NCBI RefSeq assembly: GCF_901709675.1 | Contig: NC_051105.1 | Span: 13,998,604 to 14,062,603, forward strand | Origin: Syngnathus acus | Lineage: Eukaryota > Chordata > Actinopteri > Syngnathiformes > Syngnathidae | Direction of reading: 5' to 3' | DNA: 64,000 nt | Shown: positions 1 through 10,440 of the stretch, in pieces | Layout: the number at the start of each line of letters is the position of its first letter | Numbering within the stretch: position 1 is the first letter of the stretch | Program-made: the position numbers and the translations under genes | Notes under the pieces: generated by a model | What the model was told of the DNA's origin: nothing | The model's input: the letters and a program-made list of their open reading frames with translations, nothing else | Database searches by the model: none

Positions 1-119
1 GACTCTTTCAACACCGTGACATCAGTACACCAACGTTCATTAATATAGAAACATAGACCACCTCCCTTTGATTTTCCGGTGAGCTCCGCGCTGCGGTCTG
101 CACGTATTAGCCGAAACCC

Positions 120-590
120 AGCTAGCTCCACGGCGTGGTGGGGGGGAGAATCAGTCAAGCCACAATTTCAATAAAGCACAGCGCGGCGGATCTGCTGAAA
201 TCCGTGTTCCTTGAAGTGAGAAGCAGCAGTTCGTCCATCTTGTTCGCCAGGGAGCGGACATTCGCCAGATGAATTGATGGTAGGGCAAAACGGAACCCTC
301 TCTGCCTCAGCTTGACGAGGGCTCCGGCGCGTTTGCCACGTCGTCTTCGACGTGCTAGCTTGTATAGCACCGCCGCTCCGGCTAAAATCTCCGTCAAACA
401 GTCTGGATCAGAGAAAACTGGAGAGAAAATAAATACCAGAAGAAGACTGTCCGATGTTTAACAGTTCTTCTCTGGTAAAAGTGATCTGGGATGGACAGCA
501 GAGGACACAGAAAACACAAAATAAGACAAAGTAGTAGAGGGCGACTCACCGTGGCAGCCATCCGCGACGCCATCATGACGTCATCGTGAA
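120..590 (-). mobile_element. LINE 5' fragment (endonuclease N-terminus)
   Basis: On the minus strand an 80-codon frame (397 to 155) contains LANVRSLANKMDELLLL, the conserved first strand and helix of the apurinic-like endonuclease of L2/CR1-type non-LTR retrotransposons. The upstream part (576 to 398) is in another frame and looks like leader sequence, with a TGACGTCA site near 575. The reading breaks soon after the ETW-like position, so the copy is 3'-truncated and dead. The 3' end of a similar LINE lies on the other strand at 5282. Family assignment is by motif memory only. Confidence 0.55.
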
Positions 591-629
591 ACCATTTAAG
601 TGCATATTTTATTATTAGAACATTAAATA

Positions 630-1534
630 CCGTTTTTTTCCATGTATAATGCGCAAAATGTAACTAATTTATTGTCCTAAAATCTGGGGTGCGCATTATA
701 CATGGATACAATTTCTATTTTGTTTTTCTTTTTTTTTTTTTTAAGAAAATCATGGTACAACAATTTTTGAAGAAAATCTTGTCACGGATGGTTCTTTACA
801 ACGTCACTTTCCTCTCTTTTCATTTTAACCGAACTGATCGCGGTGGTGCCTTTCTGGGCAGTCGGAGAAATCCAGCCTAGTTAAGAAATCACCAGAAAGA
901 TCACCATGACAATTGTGAATAATAAATAAATAATTATTATATATATTATATATATTATTATTATAATAATAAATAATTGTGATAAATAACTGGAACATCA
1001 CTCAAATATTGGTGATCCCGTTGAGAGTCTCACATATTTCTTCGCTATCGAGTTTGCTACTGCATGCGCAGTGATACTGACCGGCAGAATAACATCCGGT
1101 TGTTCCCAAAGATGATCTTTTTTCTGAAATAATTTTACGTTTACGGACTTAAGTAACCCGGCCGGGTCATACCAAAGACTATAAAAATGGGACCCATTGC
1201 CTCCCTGCTTGGCACTCAGCATTAAGGGTTGGAATTGGGGGGTTAGATCACCAAATGATTCCCGAGCGCGGCGCCGCTGCTGCTCACTGCTCCCCTCTCC
1301 CCCAGGGGATGGATCAAAATCACACGGGGATGGGTCAAATGCAGAGGACAAATTTCACCACACCCAGATGCGTGCGTGACGATCATTGGGACTTTAATAA
1401 AAAAAAAAATTAAAAATAGAAAAAAGAAAAATTTGGGTGCGTATTATACATGGGTACAGGCTTTTTTCCAGCATCGACATGCCATTTTAGGGTGCGTATT
1501 ATACATGGGGGCGCATTATACATGGAAAAAACGG
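630..1534. mobile_element. Non-autonomous Tc1/mariner-type element, copy 1
   Basis: Terminal inverted repeats start CCGTTTTTTTCCATGTATAA and end with the complement. The element is flanked by TA at 628-629 and 1535-1536, the target duplication of the Tc1/mariner superfamily. The terminal motif (tgcgcattatacatgg) recurs three times near the right end. The interior has an AT-rich stretch (900-985) and a captured SINE (1159-1395). No transposase is visible. A longer sister copy is at 40812-42071 and shares both the ends and the internal SINE. Confidence 0.8.
1159..1395 (+). repeat. tRNA-derived SINE, 5'-truncated, inside the Tc1/mariner-type element
   Basis: The body, from the ccggccgggtcatacc segment to the gatcattgggactttaa tail, matches the complete SINE at 31238-31538 on the other strand. 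The tRNA-like head is missing. The same SINE piece sits in the sister element at 41705-41937, so it travels as part of that element. Confidence 0.75.
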
Positions 1535-1536
1535 TA

Positions 1537-1914
1537 ATCGTTTCAAACATGTAAACAATACACTAATAGTATAAATAGCATACAGAAGATTTTGTATAAA
1601 TATTGAAAATACAAATATTATACGTGTGTGCGTGTTACATGTTAACAAGAAATACTGGGCAGGGTAACGAGTTTGCGGAAAGATGCTAATTCGCGATCGT
1701 GCTAACACGCGAAAACGGACCTCTAAAGGAATGTAAATGAACATTTGGAGCAATACTACATTGTCCTAAAGGTTAGACACGTGTGATCGTTCATTTCTCT
1801 TATTAGAAGACCCGCTTACATCGTCAATGACTCCTGTACCACTGTAACCGACACATGTACACGAACGTAAAACAGGAAGTGGTATCGCCTGAAAACGGCC
1901 TTCATAATAAATCA
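1537..1914. other. Unassigned intergenic stretch
   Basis: No coding motif, tRNA-like box or clear inverted repeat is seen here. The sequence is mildly AT-rich unique-looking DNA between two DNA transposons. Confidence 0.4.
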
Positions 1915-1922
1915 CCCTACCT

Positions 1923-4108
1923 CAGTGGTTCTTAACCTTTTTGGTGGTACCGAACCCCATCAGTTTCATATGCGCATTCACCGAACCCCTCTTTAGTGGG
2001 GGGGGGGGAATAACATACAAACTCACACCAAATTACATACCTGGAAATCAATGTGTCTTCTGCTGTTGCCTTTGAGAGATCAGTTCAGATATGCGTGGCT
2101 TCACCTTGGCAAGTGCCACTCTCATGTCATTTTCACAGCAAAGTCTGTTCCTTTTCTTCGTTTTTATGTCCAGCATTGCTCACAAAGATATGTTGTAAAA
2201 AATGGTATAAAAAAATCCAGGGCTTTCTTAGCAATAACTGGATAATTGTTCATTTGTCAACACCAAAACGTTGAGAGCGTTGTTGTTCTGAAGAGTTGCT
2301 GTTGAACCTGGCTCTGCTGAATTTCAATGATTTCGTAGAGGAATTCATCATCTGCTGTTTCAACAGCAAACGTGAACGGCTGTCTCACCCATGCTGGATA
2401 TGACTCTATTGTAGGGAAATATCCGTCGAGAGACTTTGCAAGCTCATCTAAGTGCGTGGCAATTGTTTGCTTCAGTTCCGTGGATACAGAAATATCTCCG
2501 ATTCCAGACATCTTCGATCTTACTTGCACAGTCGTCCAGAAGCGGGAGGTTTGCGAAGTTATTGTTCTCTGTTCGTCGTTTCCATAACGGTAGCTTTTTT
2601 TGAAAAGCCTTCAGGTGTTCTTCCGCTTCCATGATATTGACTCCACCACCCTGCATCTGCTGACTGAGATGATTGAGAGCTGCGAATATATCAGCCATGT
2701 ACGCTAAAATGAGAATGAACTCAGGATTTTTGAAGCAATCTGCATGGCAGTGTTGGTGCTCTTGCAAAAACAGGGCTAATTCCACACGCATGGCAAAAAT
2801 TCAGCACCTGTCCCCGGGATAACCACCGAATATTAGAATGGAACACAAGTACCTCAAATTCAGAGCCCATTTCTTTACACAGCTCTCTGAAGATGCGGTG
2901 CCTCAGAGCACTTTTTCGCACATAGTTCACACATTCCACCACAGTTTTTAATACTTCTGCCATTTTTGGAGGTAAGGTTTTTGTTGCCAACGCATGCCTG
3001 TGCAGAATACAATGCGTCACAATGATGTGTGGTGCATCGGCCTTTACTAGCGCACCAAAACCAGACTTTCTTCCCAGCATGACCGGAGCTCCGTCCGTAC
3101 AAACTGCAGAAACCATATCCCATGAAAGATTGTTGTCTCTGAAGAAGTCATCCACAAGCTTCTTCACATCGGCTGCCTTCGTTGTTGTTGTAAGAGGCTT
3201 ACAAAATAAAAACTCTTCATTTATCATGTCGTCTTTCACATAGCGTACAAAAACAGCAAGCTGGCTTAGATCAGAAACGTCTGTGGTTTCGTCGAGTTGA
3301 AGGCTGAATTATGCCGGGCTTGAAATCAGATCCGCGACTACTTGAGCCAAGATGTCTTTACTCATGTCTTCTATTCTGTCACTGACGGTGTCATTTGAAA
3401 GGGAAATTTGGGATAATTTAACTTCGGCCGCTGTTCCGAGTATCAGATTCGCCATCTTTAATGCAGCTGGTTTCACAAGTGTTTCACCAATGGTGTGTGG
3501 CTTGCCCTGCTTTGCGATCAGGTAAGCAACTTTGTACGATGCTGTCAGGATCGGTTTGTTAACAGGTACAAATCCAAGAGCAGGCAGAATGGCCCTTTCA
3601 TCGAATCTGGCTCTCTTCAGCCTGAATTCAGCAAGTGTTGTGTTCTTGTATTCCCCGTCTCCATGCAGCTTCAACAAGTGTTCCTTTAGTTTTGCCGGTG
3701 CAAGACTAGAGTTGCTCAACTTGGCGTTGCAAATCATGCAGATAGGACGTGCACTCCCATCACGTTCCGTGATACATGAGAATCCATGTTTTACATATTC
3801 GTCCGACCACTTTCTTCTTTTGCCCGACATAGTTAGTATGGATAAAATATGAAAGAAATCACACGACGTACGACAACAGTCACACGTTGACTACTGAGTA
3901 CGCACTAAATTCCCCGCAGCGCTGATTGGCCAAGCAGTGTAGCATGATCATCTGCAGCCGGTGATGGCCAAGCGGGCCGTGTGTGTCATCACAAATTTAC
4001 ACAATAATTCAAGTGTGTCCGGACCTCCGCGGCGGGGGCTCTGCCGAACCCCTGAGATCGACTCACCGAACCCCTGGGGTTCGATCGAACCCAGGTTAAG
4101 AACCACTG
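1923..4108 (-). mobile_element. hAT DNA transposon (Buster type), complete ends
   Basis: The element begins cagtggttcttaacc and ends with the complement ggttaagaaccactg. It is flanked by a perfect 8-bp duplication ccctacct at 1915-1922 and 4109-4116. This length and TIR type define the hAT superfamily. The duplication fits nnnTAnnn, the Buster-subfamily preference, and the transposase relic inside resembles ZBED5/SCAND3-like Buster proteins. Length is 2186 bp, with one transposase gene on the minus strand. Confidence 0.9.
2051..3830 (-). pseudogene. hAT (ZBED/SCAND3-like) transposase pseudogene
   Basis: Translation from 3830 begins MSGKRRKWSDEYVKHGF, then a BED-type zinc finger (CMIC...LKEHLLKLHG, residues about 30-55). 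The RNase-H-like core follows (LQLDETTD near 3290, AVCTDGAPVMLG near 3080, VTHCILHRHAL near 3010), and the hAT dimerisation region lies at the C-terminus (ALDFFIPFFTTYLCEQCW near 2190, then RVALAKVKPRISEL near 2100). The gene is broken by an in-frame TAA at about 3311 and by frameshifts near 2790, 2515 and 2170. It is therefore a non-functional copy of a transposase that cut and inserted this hAT element. Frame order and family motifs are visible in the sequence; the subfamily label is from family knowledge. Confidence 0.88.
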
Positions 4109-4170
4109 CCCTACCTCAAATCAAAGCATGGCTGAATAACATAAATAACATGGAGACTTTTAACTCATAC

Positions 4171-4362
4171 TGTAAATATGTTTATAGAACAACTTTTATT
4201 ATTATATTTTTTTATATCAAGGTACAAGTGTACATACTGTAAATATGTTTTTAGAACTTTTTTATTATTATTAAAAAAATTCTATAACAAGGTACAACAC
4301 TAAATATGTTTTTAGAACTCTTATTATCATAACAATTTTTTATAAAAAGGTACAAGTGTACG
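4171..4362. repeat. Three imperfect tandem copies of a ~64-bp AT-rich unit
   Basis: Units start near 4171, 4238 and 4300, each running from taaatatgttt(a/t)tagaac through a T/A-rich block to aaggtacaa. Each differs by small indels. No known family was recognised. Confidence 0.65.
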
Positions 4363-4668
4363 CACTGCAATTGTGTGGGCACTCCTTGCCTTCTGCTGGC
4401 GTGTGGGCAAGTTTCGTGCAATAATTCCTCAAATTAGAAGTTTTATTTTGACTTTTAAATTGTTTTTGGTTTGGAAAAAAATCCGCGATGTAGTGAAACA
4501 GCAATAAACGCACCGCGATGTAGCGAGGGATTACTGTACATCTGTTGGCACGTCATTATAAATCAAACAAAACTGTAATGGTCAGTATGCCTCCCCAGTC
4601 ATGAACCTCACCGCACGTCACTGGTACACACACACACATATAATATATATTTATATATATTATATATA
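4363..4668. other. Unassigned stretch with short TA/CA repeats
   Basis: It contains the phrases 'cgcgatgtagtgaaacagcaataaacgc' and 'gcgatgtagcgagggattac' type text that recurs at 4790, which suggests old transposon-terminal sequence, plus (CA)n(TA)n at 4625-4668. No gene is seen. Confidence 0.35.
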
Positions 4669-5278
4669 CCGTAATCTTCGGACTATAAATCGCGTTTTTT
4701 TTCATAGTTTGGGTGGGGGGGGGCGACTTATAATAAGAAGCAACTTATGTTTTTTTTTCAAAAATTAAAAAAAAAAAAAAAAAGTGAAACCGCGATGTAG
4801 CAAGGGATTACCCTAATTTGAATTTCAAGTGACGTCAGCAGCGTGACGCGGCGTGGCGGTTGTTTACATAAAGGACAACGATTCGATCACGGGATGACAA
4901 AGGGCCCAACGTACTACCGGCATCATTAGCGGCTTTGTTTCTAAGTGACACGGAGGATGAAGAGTTTGAAGGATTTAAAGATTTGGAGTGACACAGAAGG
5001 TTTGAAAAACGATTATGGCTTTTACGCACGCCCGGTCCTACTCTACGGAGCTCTCTTTCACCAATCAATTGGAGTGACACAGATGGTTTTATAAACGTGT
5101 TATTTATGTAATAGTTTTATTATAACTCTGAATGTTACGTCAGGCCTGTTCTCAGCTCTTCGTTTGTGTTCATGTCCCGTTAGCATACCTATCGTTTAGC
5201 CTGTTGCTCGTTCATGTCTGTTCTTGGTGTTGGATTTTGTCGAATAAATTGCCCCCCAAAATGCGACTTATATGTATA
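4669..5278 (+). mobile_element. pogo/mariner-type element relic, right end lost
   Basis: It starts with the terminal motif CCGTAATCTTCGGACTATAA preceded by TA, and carries the companion gcgacttat motif near both ends (4730 and 5263). The right terminus was replaced by a 5'-truncated LINE at about 5282. It contains the C-terminal end of a pogo-like transposase (4920-4991). The short MITE at 39857-40023 has the same termini. Confidence 0.65.
4920..4991 (+). pseudogene. pogo-like transposase C-terminal relic
   Basis: The frame reads ASLAALFLSDTEDEEFEGF and ends in TGA at 4989-4991. This acidic tail matches the tail of the better-preserved pogo/Tigger transposase ending at 18259 (ETEDEDFDGFN). 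The rest of the gene is not recognisable here. Confidence 0.55.
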
Positions 5279-5281
5279 TGC

Positions 5282-6082
5282 TGTGGTGGAGCGAGTGAGC
5301 AGCACCAGATTCCTGGAGGTGCACATCAGTGAAGACCTCTCCTGGACCACCAACACTGCATCACTGGCAAAGAAAGCTCGGCGCTGCCTGTACTTCCTGC
5401 GGAAACTCAGGCGAGCAAGTTCTCCACCAGCCATCATGACCACATTCTATCGAGGCACCATTGGGAGCGTCCTCTCCAGCTGTATCGCTGTGTGGGGTGG
5501 AAGCTGCACTGAGTACAACAGGAAGGCCCTGCAGCGCATAGTGGACACAGCTGGAAGGATTATTGGTGCTTCACTCCCCTCCCTGAAGGACATTTACACC
5601 TCCCATCTCACCCGCAAGGCGACCACGATTGTGAGTGATGTGAGTCACCCCGCTCACACTTTGTTTGATCTACTGCCCTCTGGGAAGAGGTACAGAAGCC
5701 TGCGCTCCCGCACCACCAGACTCACCAACAGCTTCATACTCCAGGCTGTTAGGATCCTGAACTCTTTCCCCCCTCCACCCTCAACTGCATAACGTCCTGT
5801 ACTTTTGGGCCACGATGGCTGCCTTGCACTACTCCTCCTGTACTTTTGCGCTATTATACTGACTGTCTGCTGTATGCACAATTGCACCATTTCCACCAAG
5901 TTGCTCTTATTTATTCATTGGTCTTATTTATTCATTGTATGTGCCTTCTTATTTTTACTTTTTGTATTGTTTACTTGAATGTGTAATATGTCTTGTCACC
6001 GTGGGATAGTAGGAAACGTAATTTCGATCTCTTTGTATGTCTTGACGTGAAGAAATTGACAATAAAGCAGACTTTGACTATG

Positions 6083-6083
<1 letters not shown>
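5282..6083 (+). mobile_element. LINE 3' end (reverse transcriptase C-terminal region)
   Basis: An open frame from about 5285 to 5792 encodes the region after the catalytic YADD box of an L2/CR1-type LINE. Visible motifs are FLEVHISEDLSW, KARRCLYFLRKLR, AIMTTFYRGTIGSVLSSCI and LPSGKRYRSLRSRTTRL. A 3' UTR follows, ending near gaaattgacaataaagcag and leading into a TA/GA microsatellite. There is no RT core, so it is a 5'-truncated insertion inside the pogo relic. The AATAAA at about 6061 fits the LINE 3' end. Confidence 0.8.

Positions 6084-6160
<77 letters not shown>
6084..6160. repeat. (TA)n(GA)n microsatellite
   Basis: About 13 TA units run directly into about 26 GA units at the 3' tail of the preceding LINE, suggesting expansion from its terminal repeat. 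Confidence 0.95.
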
Positions 6161-6163
<3 letters not shown>

Positions 6164-6299
6164 CACGTGCGCACATGCGAGAGCAAACATGCGTGCGCAT
6201 GCACACTTGGTGAGCTATCTTTGAATTTGTGCGCAGATTTTTGTTTTTCGATGGTTTGATGAAACAAAGGTCTGCACGTGCACACAATATATTTATATA

Positions 6300-6590
6300 A
6301 GATAAGATAAGATAATCCTTTATTATTCCCTCAATGGGGAAACTCCTATGTTAGCAGCAGTACACTTAACATATACACACACACACGCATGCGGGGAAGG
6401 GGGTAAAAGATTTTAAAGAAGTAGAAGGTATATATAATTAAAAAATATGGACAGTGTATACAAAATACACAATACACAATATGCAGTGGAGATAAAAAAA
6501 ATATTAGATAAAAAAAAATAGTGCAAGTGAAGAAAAAAAAATAAAATAAATAAATAAAATATCTACACACAAACACTGGGTCCCATTGAT
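6300..6590 (-). mobile_element. LINE 3' UTR fragment (Rex1-like)
   Basis: It starts with gataagataagataatcctt and continues with tattccctcaatggggaaac, which I recognise as the reverse complement of the 3' end of the fish Rex1-type LINE, with its GATA-like tail. Only 3' UTR is present, with no coding sequence. It includes CA and A-rich tracts. Confidence 0.6.
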
Positions 6591-6932
6591 AAGCTCACGT
6601 GCATGTGCACCCTCACATGCGCTTATTAGTTATTTAAAAAAAAATCTTAATTGTATTCATTTCCATTGGGTGGTTCTAGTTATAATGGAGTGTACGTTCA
6701 AACAGACCAACAGCTATATAGTAACAATAAACATTGCGCACGGTGTTTTAGCTTTGACAGGTAGAGATTTGAATGTGGAAAACGTGCAAATCCTTTTAGG
6801 ATCTTGGGAATCGCTGATAAGTTGCATTTACCTGACCACTATTACTTATGTTACCGTTTTGTTTTCAAATATCCTTTTCAAACAATTAAGTGTATAATAG
6901 TCCATTTTCTTTCTGTTCGTTGCAACTGACAG
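6591..6932 (+). other. itgb2: itgb2 intron sequence before the first visible exon
   Basis: No element was recognised. The stretch ends in a pyrimidine-rich tract and the acceptor AG at 6931-6932. The upstream itgb2 exons (signal peptide, PSI, hybrid, I-like domain, first EGF repeats) are not found between here and base 1, so they lie outside the window. Confidence 0.6.
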
Positions 6933-7152
6933 GAAATGGTAAGTGCAACTGCGGCAAATGTGAATGCCACCCAGGCTTTGATGGCTCAGCATGTCAATGC
7001 ACAATATCAGAAGAGGGGTGTCGTACCCCGAATAATACCATTTGCTATGGCAGAGGGAATTGCAAGTGTAACCGTTGTGACTGTAAAAACGGATACCAAC
7101 GTCCACATTGCCAGACATGTCTTGGTTGCCCTGATGCTTGCCAAATAAAATT
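6933..7152 (+). CDS. itgb2: integrin beta-2-like exon: cysteine-rich I-EGF repeats
   Basis: The product is a leukocyte-type integrin beta chain, a single-pass adhesion receptor pairing with an alpha chain at the cell surface. This exon encodes [16 protein letters not shown], then [10 protein letters not shown], then [16 protein letters not shown] and [11 protein letters not shown]: the dense C-x-C spacing of the third and fourth integrin EGF repeats. The acceptor is AG at 6931-6932 and the donor GTAAGT at 7153. The exon enters in phase 1 and leaves in phase 2, joining in frame to the next exon. The pattern is closest, from memory, to beta-2 among integrin betas. Splice sites are well formed and no disruption is seen. 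Confidence 0.85.
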
Positions 7153-7235
7153 GTAAGTAGTTTAATCATTGAGCAATTTTGAAGTTACTGAATTAAATGG
7201 ACCATATTCATTTTTATTTTCTTTTTTTTTTTCAG

Positions 7236-7450
7236 AAATTGCATTGAATGCCTTGGCTTTGAATCTGGCCCTTTTAAAAAAAATTGCAGTATGGCTTGCA
7301 GAGATAGCCTTTTTCATGAAATGGTAGATCAGTTCACTATTTCGAGTATGCTGTGCCAGCAAAGGGACTCGAATGGGTGTTGGATCAAATTCAAGCTGGA
7401 CCAACAGTTTGGAGAAAATAAGTACATGGCTGAAATTCTGAAACACAGAG
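7236..7450 (+). CDS. itgb2: integrin beta-2-like exon: end of I-EGF4 and beta-tail domain
   Basis: After the pyrimidine tract and CAG acceptor (7233-7235) the frame reads NCIECLGFESGPFKKNC, then MACRDSLFHEM and LCQQRDSNGCWIKFKL. The ECL-F-xGPF-KNC and C-xERDS-GCW motifs are hallmarks of the integrin beta-tail domain, the membrane-proximal extracellular domain. The donor GTAAGA lies at 7451, leaving one base of a split codon (phase 1) that is completed by the exon at 16571. The open frame runs on past the donor into the intron and a GTTT repeat, which is not coding. The intron that follows is 9.1 kb and filled with retroelements. Confidence 0.87.
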
Positions 7451-7518
7451 GTAAGATCCCATGTAAATATATTCCATCTTTTATGTGGACCCCTACACAG
7501 TGTTGTAAAAGCCTCAGG

Positions 7519-7590
7519 TTATGTTTGTTTGTTTGTTTGTTTGTTTGTTTGTTTGTTTGTTTGTTTGTTTGTTTGTTTGTTTGTTTGGTT
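7519..7590 (+). repeat. (GTTT)n microsatellite in the itgb2 intron
   Basis: About 17 GTTT units lie about 70 bp downstream of the exon donor. Confidence 0.95.
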
Positions 7591-8206
7591 GGTTTGTTTC
7601 AGCTTGTACATTGTCACCATTCATCACAATTTCTTTTTATGCACTATTAACACATCACTTGCCGAAATGGGAAACATGTTGAAGCAAATCATCATCTTTT
7701 TCAAGCTTAGGAGCTCATAAAATCTTCTGTAGGATTGATGACCCTTCCAGATTGATGACACACCAATTGCCCAGGCAACTTTCAAGCCACGACTCTCATT
7801 TCTTTTATATCGGGAGCATAGGAACCTGCCTGCAATTGTAGATAATACAAACATAATAGCAGATACAGACATAATGACTCACAAAACATTTCATCATGAT
7901 GACATGTCATGTTAACCCTGGTATTGTTTTATCAAGGAACTCTTCGCTTTTCTTTTAAAGACGGTCAGATTCGCAGATATCTTTTTTCTGTTTGACACCT
8001 CCAACTGTGACTTTGCAGTGTGGTGTCAATCTGTTGTTACTCAAATATCAACATTCCTGTGAGACAAAAATTATCTGGCCTTAGTTTGAATACACCTTGC
8101 ACATTATCCGGCAGCATCTTTTTGGAAGATTTGTCCATATTTAGTCATGTAGTGTGTTTGATGAGATCACGAAGCTTGAGTATGTCAGCATTAAGTAAAA
8201 GACCAT
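7591..8206 (+). other. itgb2 intron, nothing recognised
   Basis: Unique-looking intron DNA. No transposon end, tRNA-like box or coding motif is seen up to the inverted Rex3 copy. Confidence 0.4.
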
Positions 8207-9031
8207 CCATCCATCCTTATGCTTGAACATGGTGTTCATTATGGACAATCCATGTTGAGCACAGAAGTCCAGTCATAGAACACCACTCGGATTCTGATCG
8301 GGGGGGCCGTTCTTCCCAATCACGCCCTTCCAGGTCTCACTGTCATTGCCCACGTGAGCATCAAAGTCACCCAGCAGAAAAATGGAGTCCCCAGAAGGAG
8401 CGCTTTTTCCAAGGACTCCAAAAAGGGTGGGTCCGCTCAGCTGCTGTTTGGTGAATAGACCCAAACAACGGTCAGGACCTGTCAGCCCACCCAGAGGCGG
8501 AGGGAGGCTACCCTCTCGTTCACCGAGGTGAACCCCAATGTGCAGGCGCCCAGCTGGGAGGCAATAATCATGCTCATTACTGTTTGGCGCCGCTCACCAT
8601 GGGCAACCTCAGACTGGAACAGAGTCCTCTCAAGAGGACTGGTACCAGAACCCAAGCTGTGTGTGGAGACAAGTCCCGACTATATCTAGTCAGAACTTTT
8701 CTGCATAGCACACCAGCTCAGGCTCCTTTCCTGCCAGAGAGGTGACGTTCCACGTCCCTAGAGCCAGCTTCTGTAGCCGGGAATTGGACCCTAAAGTCCC
8801 CGCCTTTGGCCACCGCCCAGCTCTTTCTGCACCCAACCCCTTTGGCCCTCCCTCAGGTGGTGAGCCCATGAGAAGGAGGATGACCCACGTTGCCTTTTCG
8901 GGCTTCACCTGGCTGGGCCCCATGGGTGAAGGCCCAGCCACCAGACCCTTGCCTTGGAGCCCCACTTCCAGGCTTAGCTCTAGAGAGGGGCCCCGGCAAT
9001 CCGCGTCCGGGCAAGGGAGATTTGAGTCCAT
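8203..9031 (-). mobile_element. Rex3 (RTE-type LINE), internally deleted copy
   Basis: On the minus strand this begins in the 5' leader (PCPDADCRGPS near 9015), continues through [19 protein letters not shown] (near 8740) and the endonuclease box [16 protein letters not shown] (near 8360), then stops at the caccatgttcaagcataag position. There it passes directly into the (GGAT)n tail that normally follows the stop codon about 2.3 kb later. The shared ATAAG at the join suggests a microhomology deletion or template jump. The flanks carry agtaaaag at 8194-8201 and 9042-9049, a plausible target duplication. No RT remains. Confidence 0.82.
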
Positions 9032-9157
9032 TCTTATTTATCGAGTAAAAGTCAAAAGGTAAAAGATTATTTGTGTAGAAAGTTTATAGTGTGAAATTCT
9101 AACTGCAGATTTTTGTTGTTTGAAGAGCGGTTCCAGTGAGGTTTTATAGGTATGTCC

Positions 9158-9541
9158 TGTCACGGCCCTCCCCTGCCTGTTGTGGGAGGCTTTCCATGGC
9201 AGGCAGGGGTGGGGCCGACTGAGTGGTGACACGTGTGCTGTTAAATTGTTTGTGCAGTGCTCATTCACTCTCTCTGCTCTCTCCTCCAGCAGATAAGACT
9301 TTTGGGGTTTTGTCATCAGTTCATCTTCCATTCCATTATCCTTGATTTACTCATGTCAACACATTCGCACCCACACATTCATTTGCATTCATGCACTGCA
9401 TACAACACTGATTCTTACTCACACTTATTATCATTATTGTTTGTAAAATAAACCATCTTGATTGGCCTAAACCCTCTGAGTTATTTCCCTAAAGTTAGTT
9501 TTGTTTGTGTTGTGATTTGCCGTCGAGCCAGGCTTGTTACA
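9158..9541 (+). mobile_element. Solo LTR (TGTCACG...GTTACA family)
   Basis: The 384-bp unit begins TGTCACGG and ends TTGTTACA, so it has the TG...CA boundaries of an LTR. It is flanked by GTCC at 9154-9157 and 9542-9545, a 4-bp duplication. It has an AATAAA poly(A) signal near 9448. No internal retroelement sequence adjoins, so it is a solo LTR left by LTR-LTR recombination. The superfamily (gypsy or retrovirus-like) cannot be decided from the LTR alone. Confidence 0.72.
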
Positions 9542-9545
9542 GTCC

Positions 9546-9892
9546 CAAAACCTCTGCACAATAGTATAGTAGGTGTTGTTCTATTAGCGCTGAATTGTTG
9601 ACATATTAACTTTATTCTGGAGCCTCTGTTGGACAGAGATGCTTTATGCTAATTTCTTGTGTAGTTATAAAAAATACAGTTTTCATCTCAAGAGATAATC
9701 TACTTTGACTTCCAAAATTTTATATTCATAAACTCTTTCAATGGTGTAGCAGTTAACGAATAATTATATTTCCTCGTATAAACTCTTCTTCCTAAAAGAA
9801 TTTTGTTTTTGAGAGGGTTAATTGACAATTTATTAATGGTGAACTATGTCAATAGATTAGAAATTTCTCTATTTACAGTAATCATCCAGCGG
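9546..9892 (+). other. itgb2 intron, nothing recognised
   Basis: AT-rich intron sequence with no identifiable element. Confidence 0.4.
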
Positions 9893-10245
9893 TTTACAGC
9901 GGCGAAGTGCCATACTGGTTAGCATGTCCGCCTCACAGTTCAGAGGTTGCGGGTTCTTTTCCACCTCCGACCCTCCCTGTGCCTGCGTGGGTTGTCCCCG
10001 GGAACTACGGTTTCCTCCCACATCCCACAAACATGCTTGGTAGGCCAATGGAGCACTCCAAATTGCCCATAGGTGCGAGTGCGTGTGTGAATGGTTGTTC
10101 ATCTCTGTGCCCTGCGATTGGCTGGCAACCAGTTCAGGGTGTCCCCCGCCTACTGACCGATGACTGCTGGAATAGGTTCCAGCACGCCTGCGACCCCCGT
10201 GGGGACAAGCGGTACAGGTAATGGATGGATGAATGGATCAAGCGG
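9893..10245 (+). repeat. tRNA-derived SINE (GGATGG-tailed family), sense copy
   Basis: The head carries A-box-like ggttagcatgtcc and a weak B box (gcgggttcttttcc). The body contains tcctcccacatcccacaaac and gattggctggcaaccagttc. The tail ends cggtacaggtaatggatgg. Antisense full copies lie at 35752-36117 and 44524-44893, and a 3' fragment at 19322-19405. Degenerate boxes suggest an old copy. Confidence 0.8.
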
Positions 10246-10249
10246 TTTT

Positions 10250-10440
10250 GGTCAGCTCCAGAGCAGGAATTATTGGTGTCATCCGTAAACATTACTATTT
10301 TGAGATTTTCACACACATTCACATTCATTAGTCTGTCATTTATACACAATATAATTAATTTGGGCCCTAAACCTGACCCTTGATGGACCCCACAGATGAT
10401 GTCCAAACATTTTGACCACTTGTTCCCCCTGAGGGACAAT
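10250..10440 (-). pseudogene. LINE reverse transcriptase fragment
   Basis: The minus-strand frame reads CGVHQGSGLGPKLIILCIND and then VMFTDDTNNSCSG, decayed forms of the [10 protein letters not shown] and F(A/T)DDTN boxes of a non-LTR reverse transcriptase. Nothing of the endonuclease or 3' end in this orientation is nearby. Confidence 0.7.

Noticed and set aside
998-1351. 117-codon frame and its mirror near 1197-1379, 31253-31481 and 41700-41922
   Set aside because: The same frames recur in every SINE copy in both orientations; they are shadows of the repeat.
4835-5080. 81-codon minus-strand frame
   Set aside because: It is antisense to the pogo transposase tail at 4920-4991 and has no motif of its own.
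5993-6287. Long frames with IYIYIY/ERERER or SLSLSL repeats
   Set aside because: They are translations of the (TA)n(GA)n microsatellite and have no coding signal.
7291-7650. Integrin frame extended to 119 codons past 7450
   Set aside because: The extension crosses a consensus splice donor and enters an intronic GTTT repeat; integrin homology stops at the donor.
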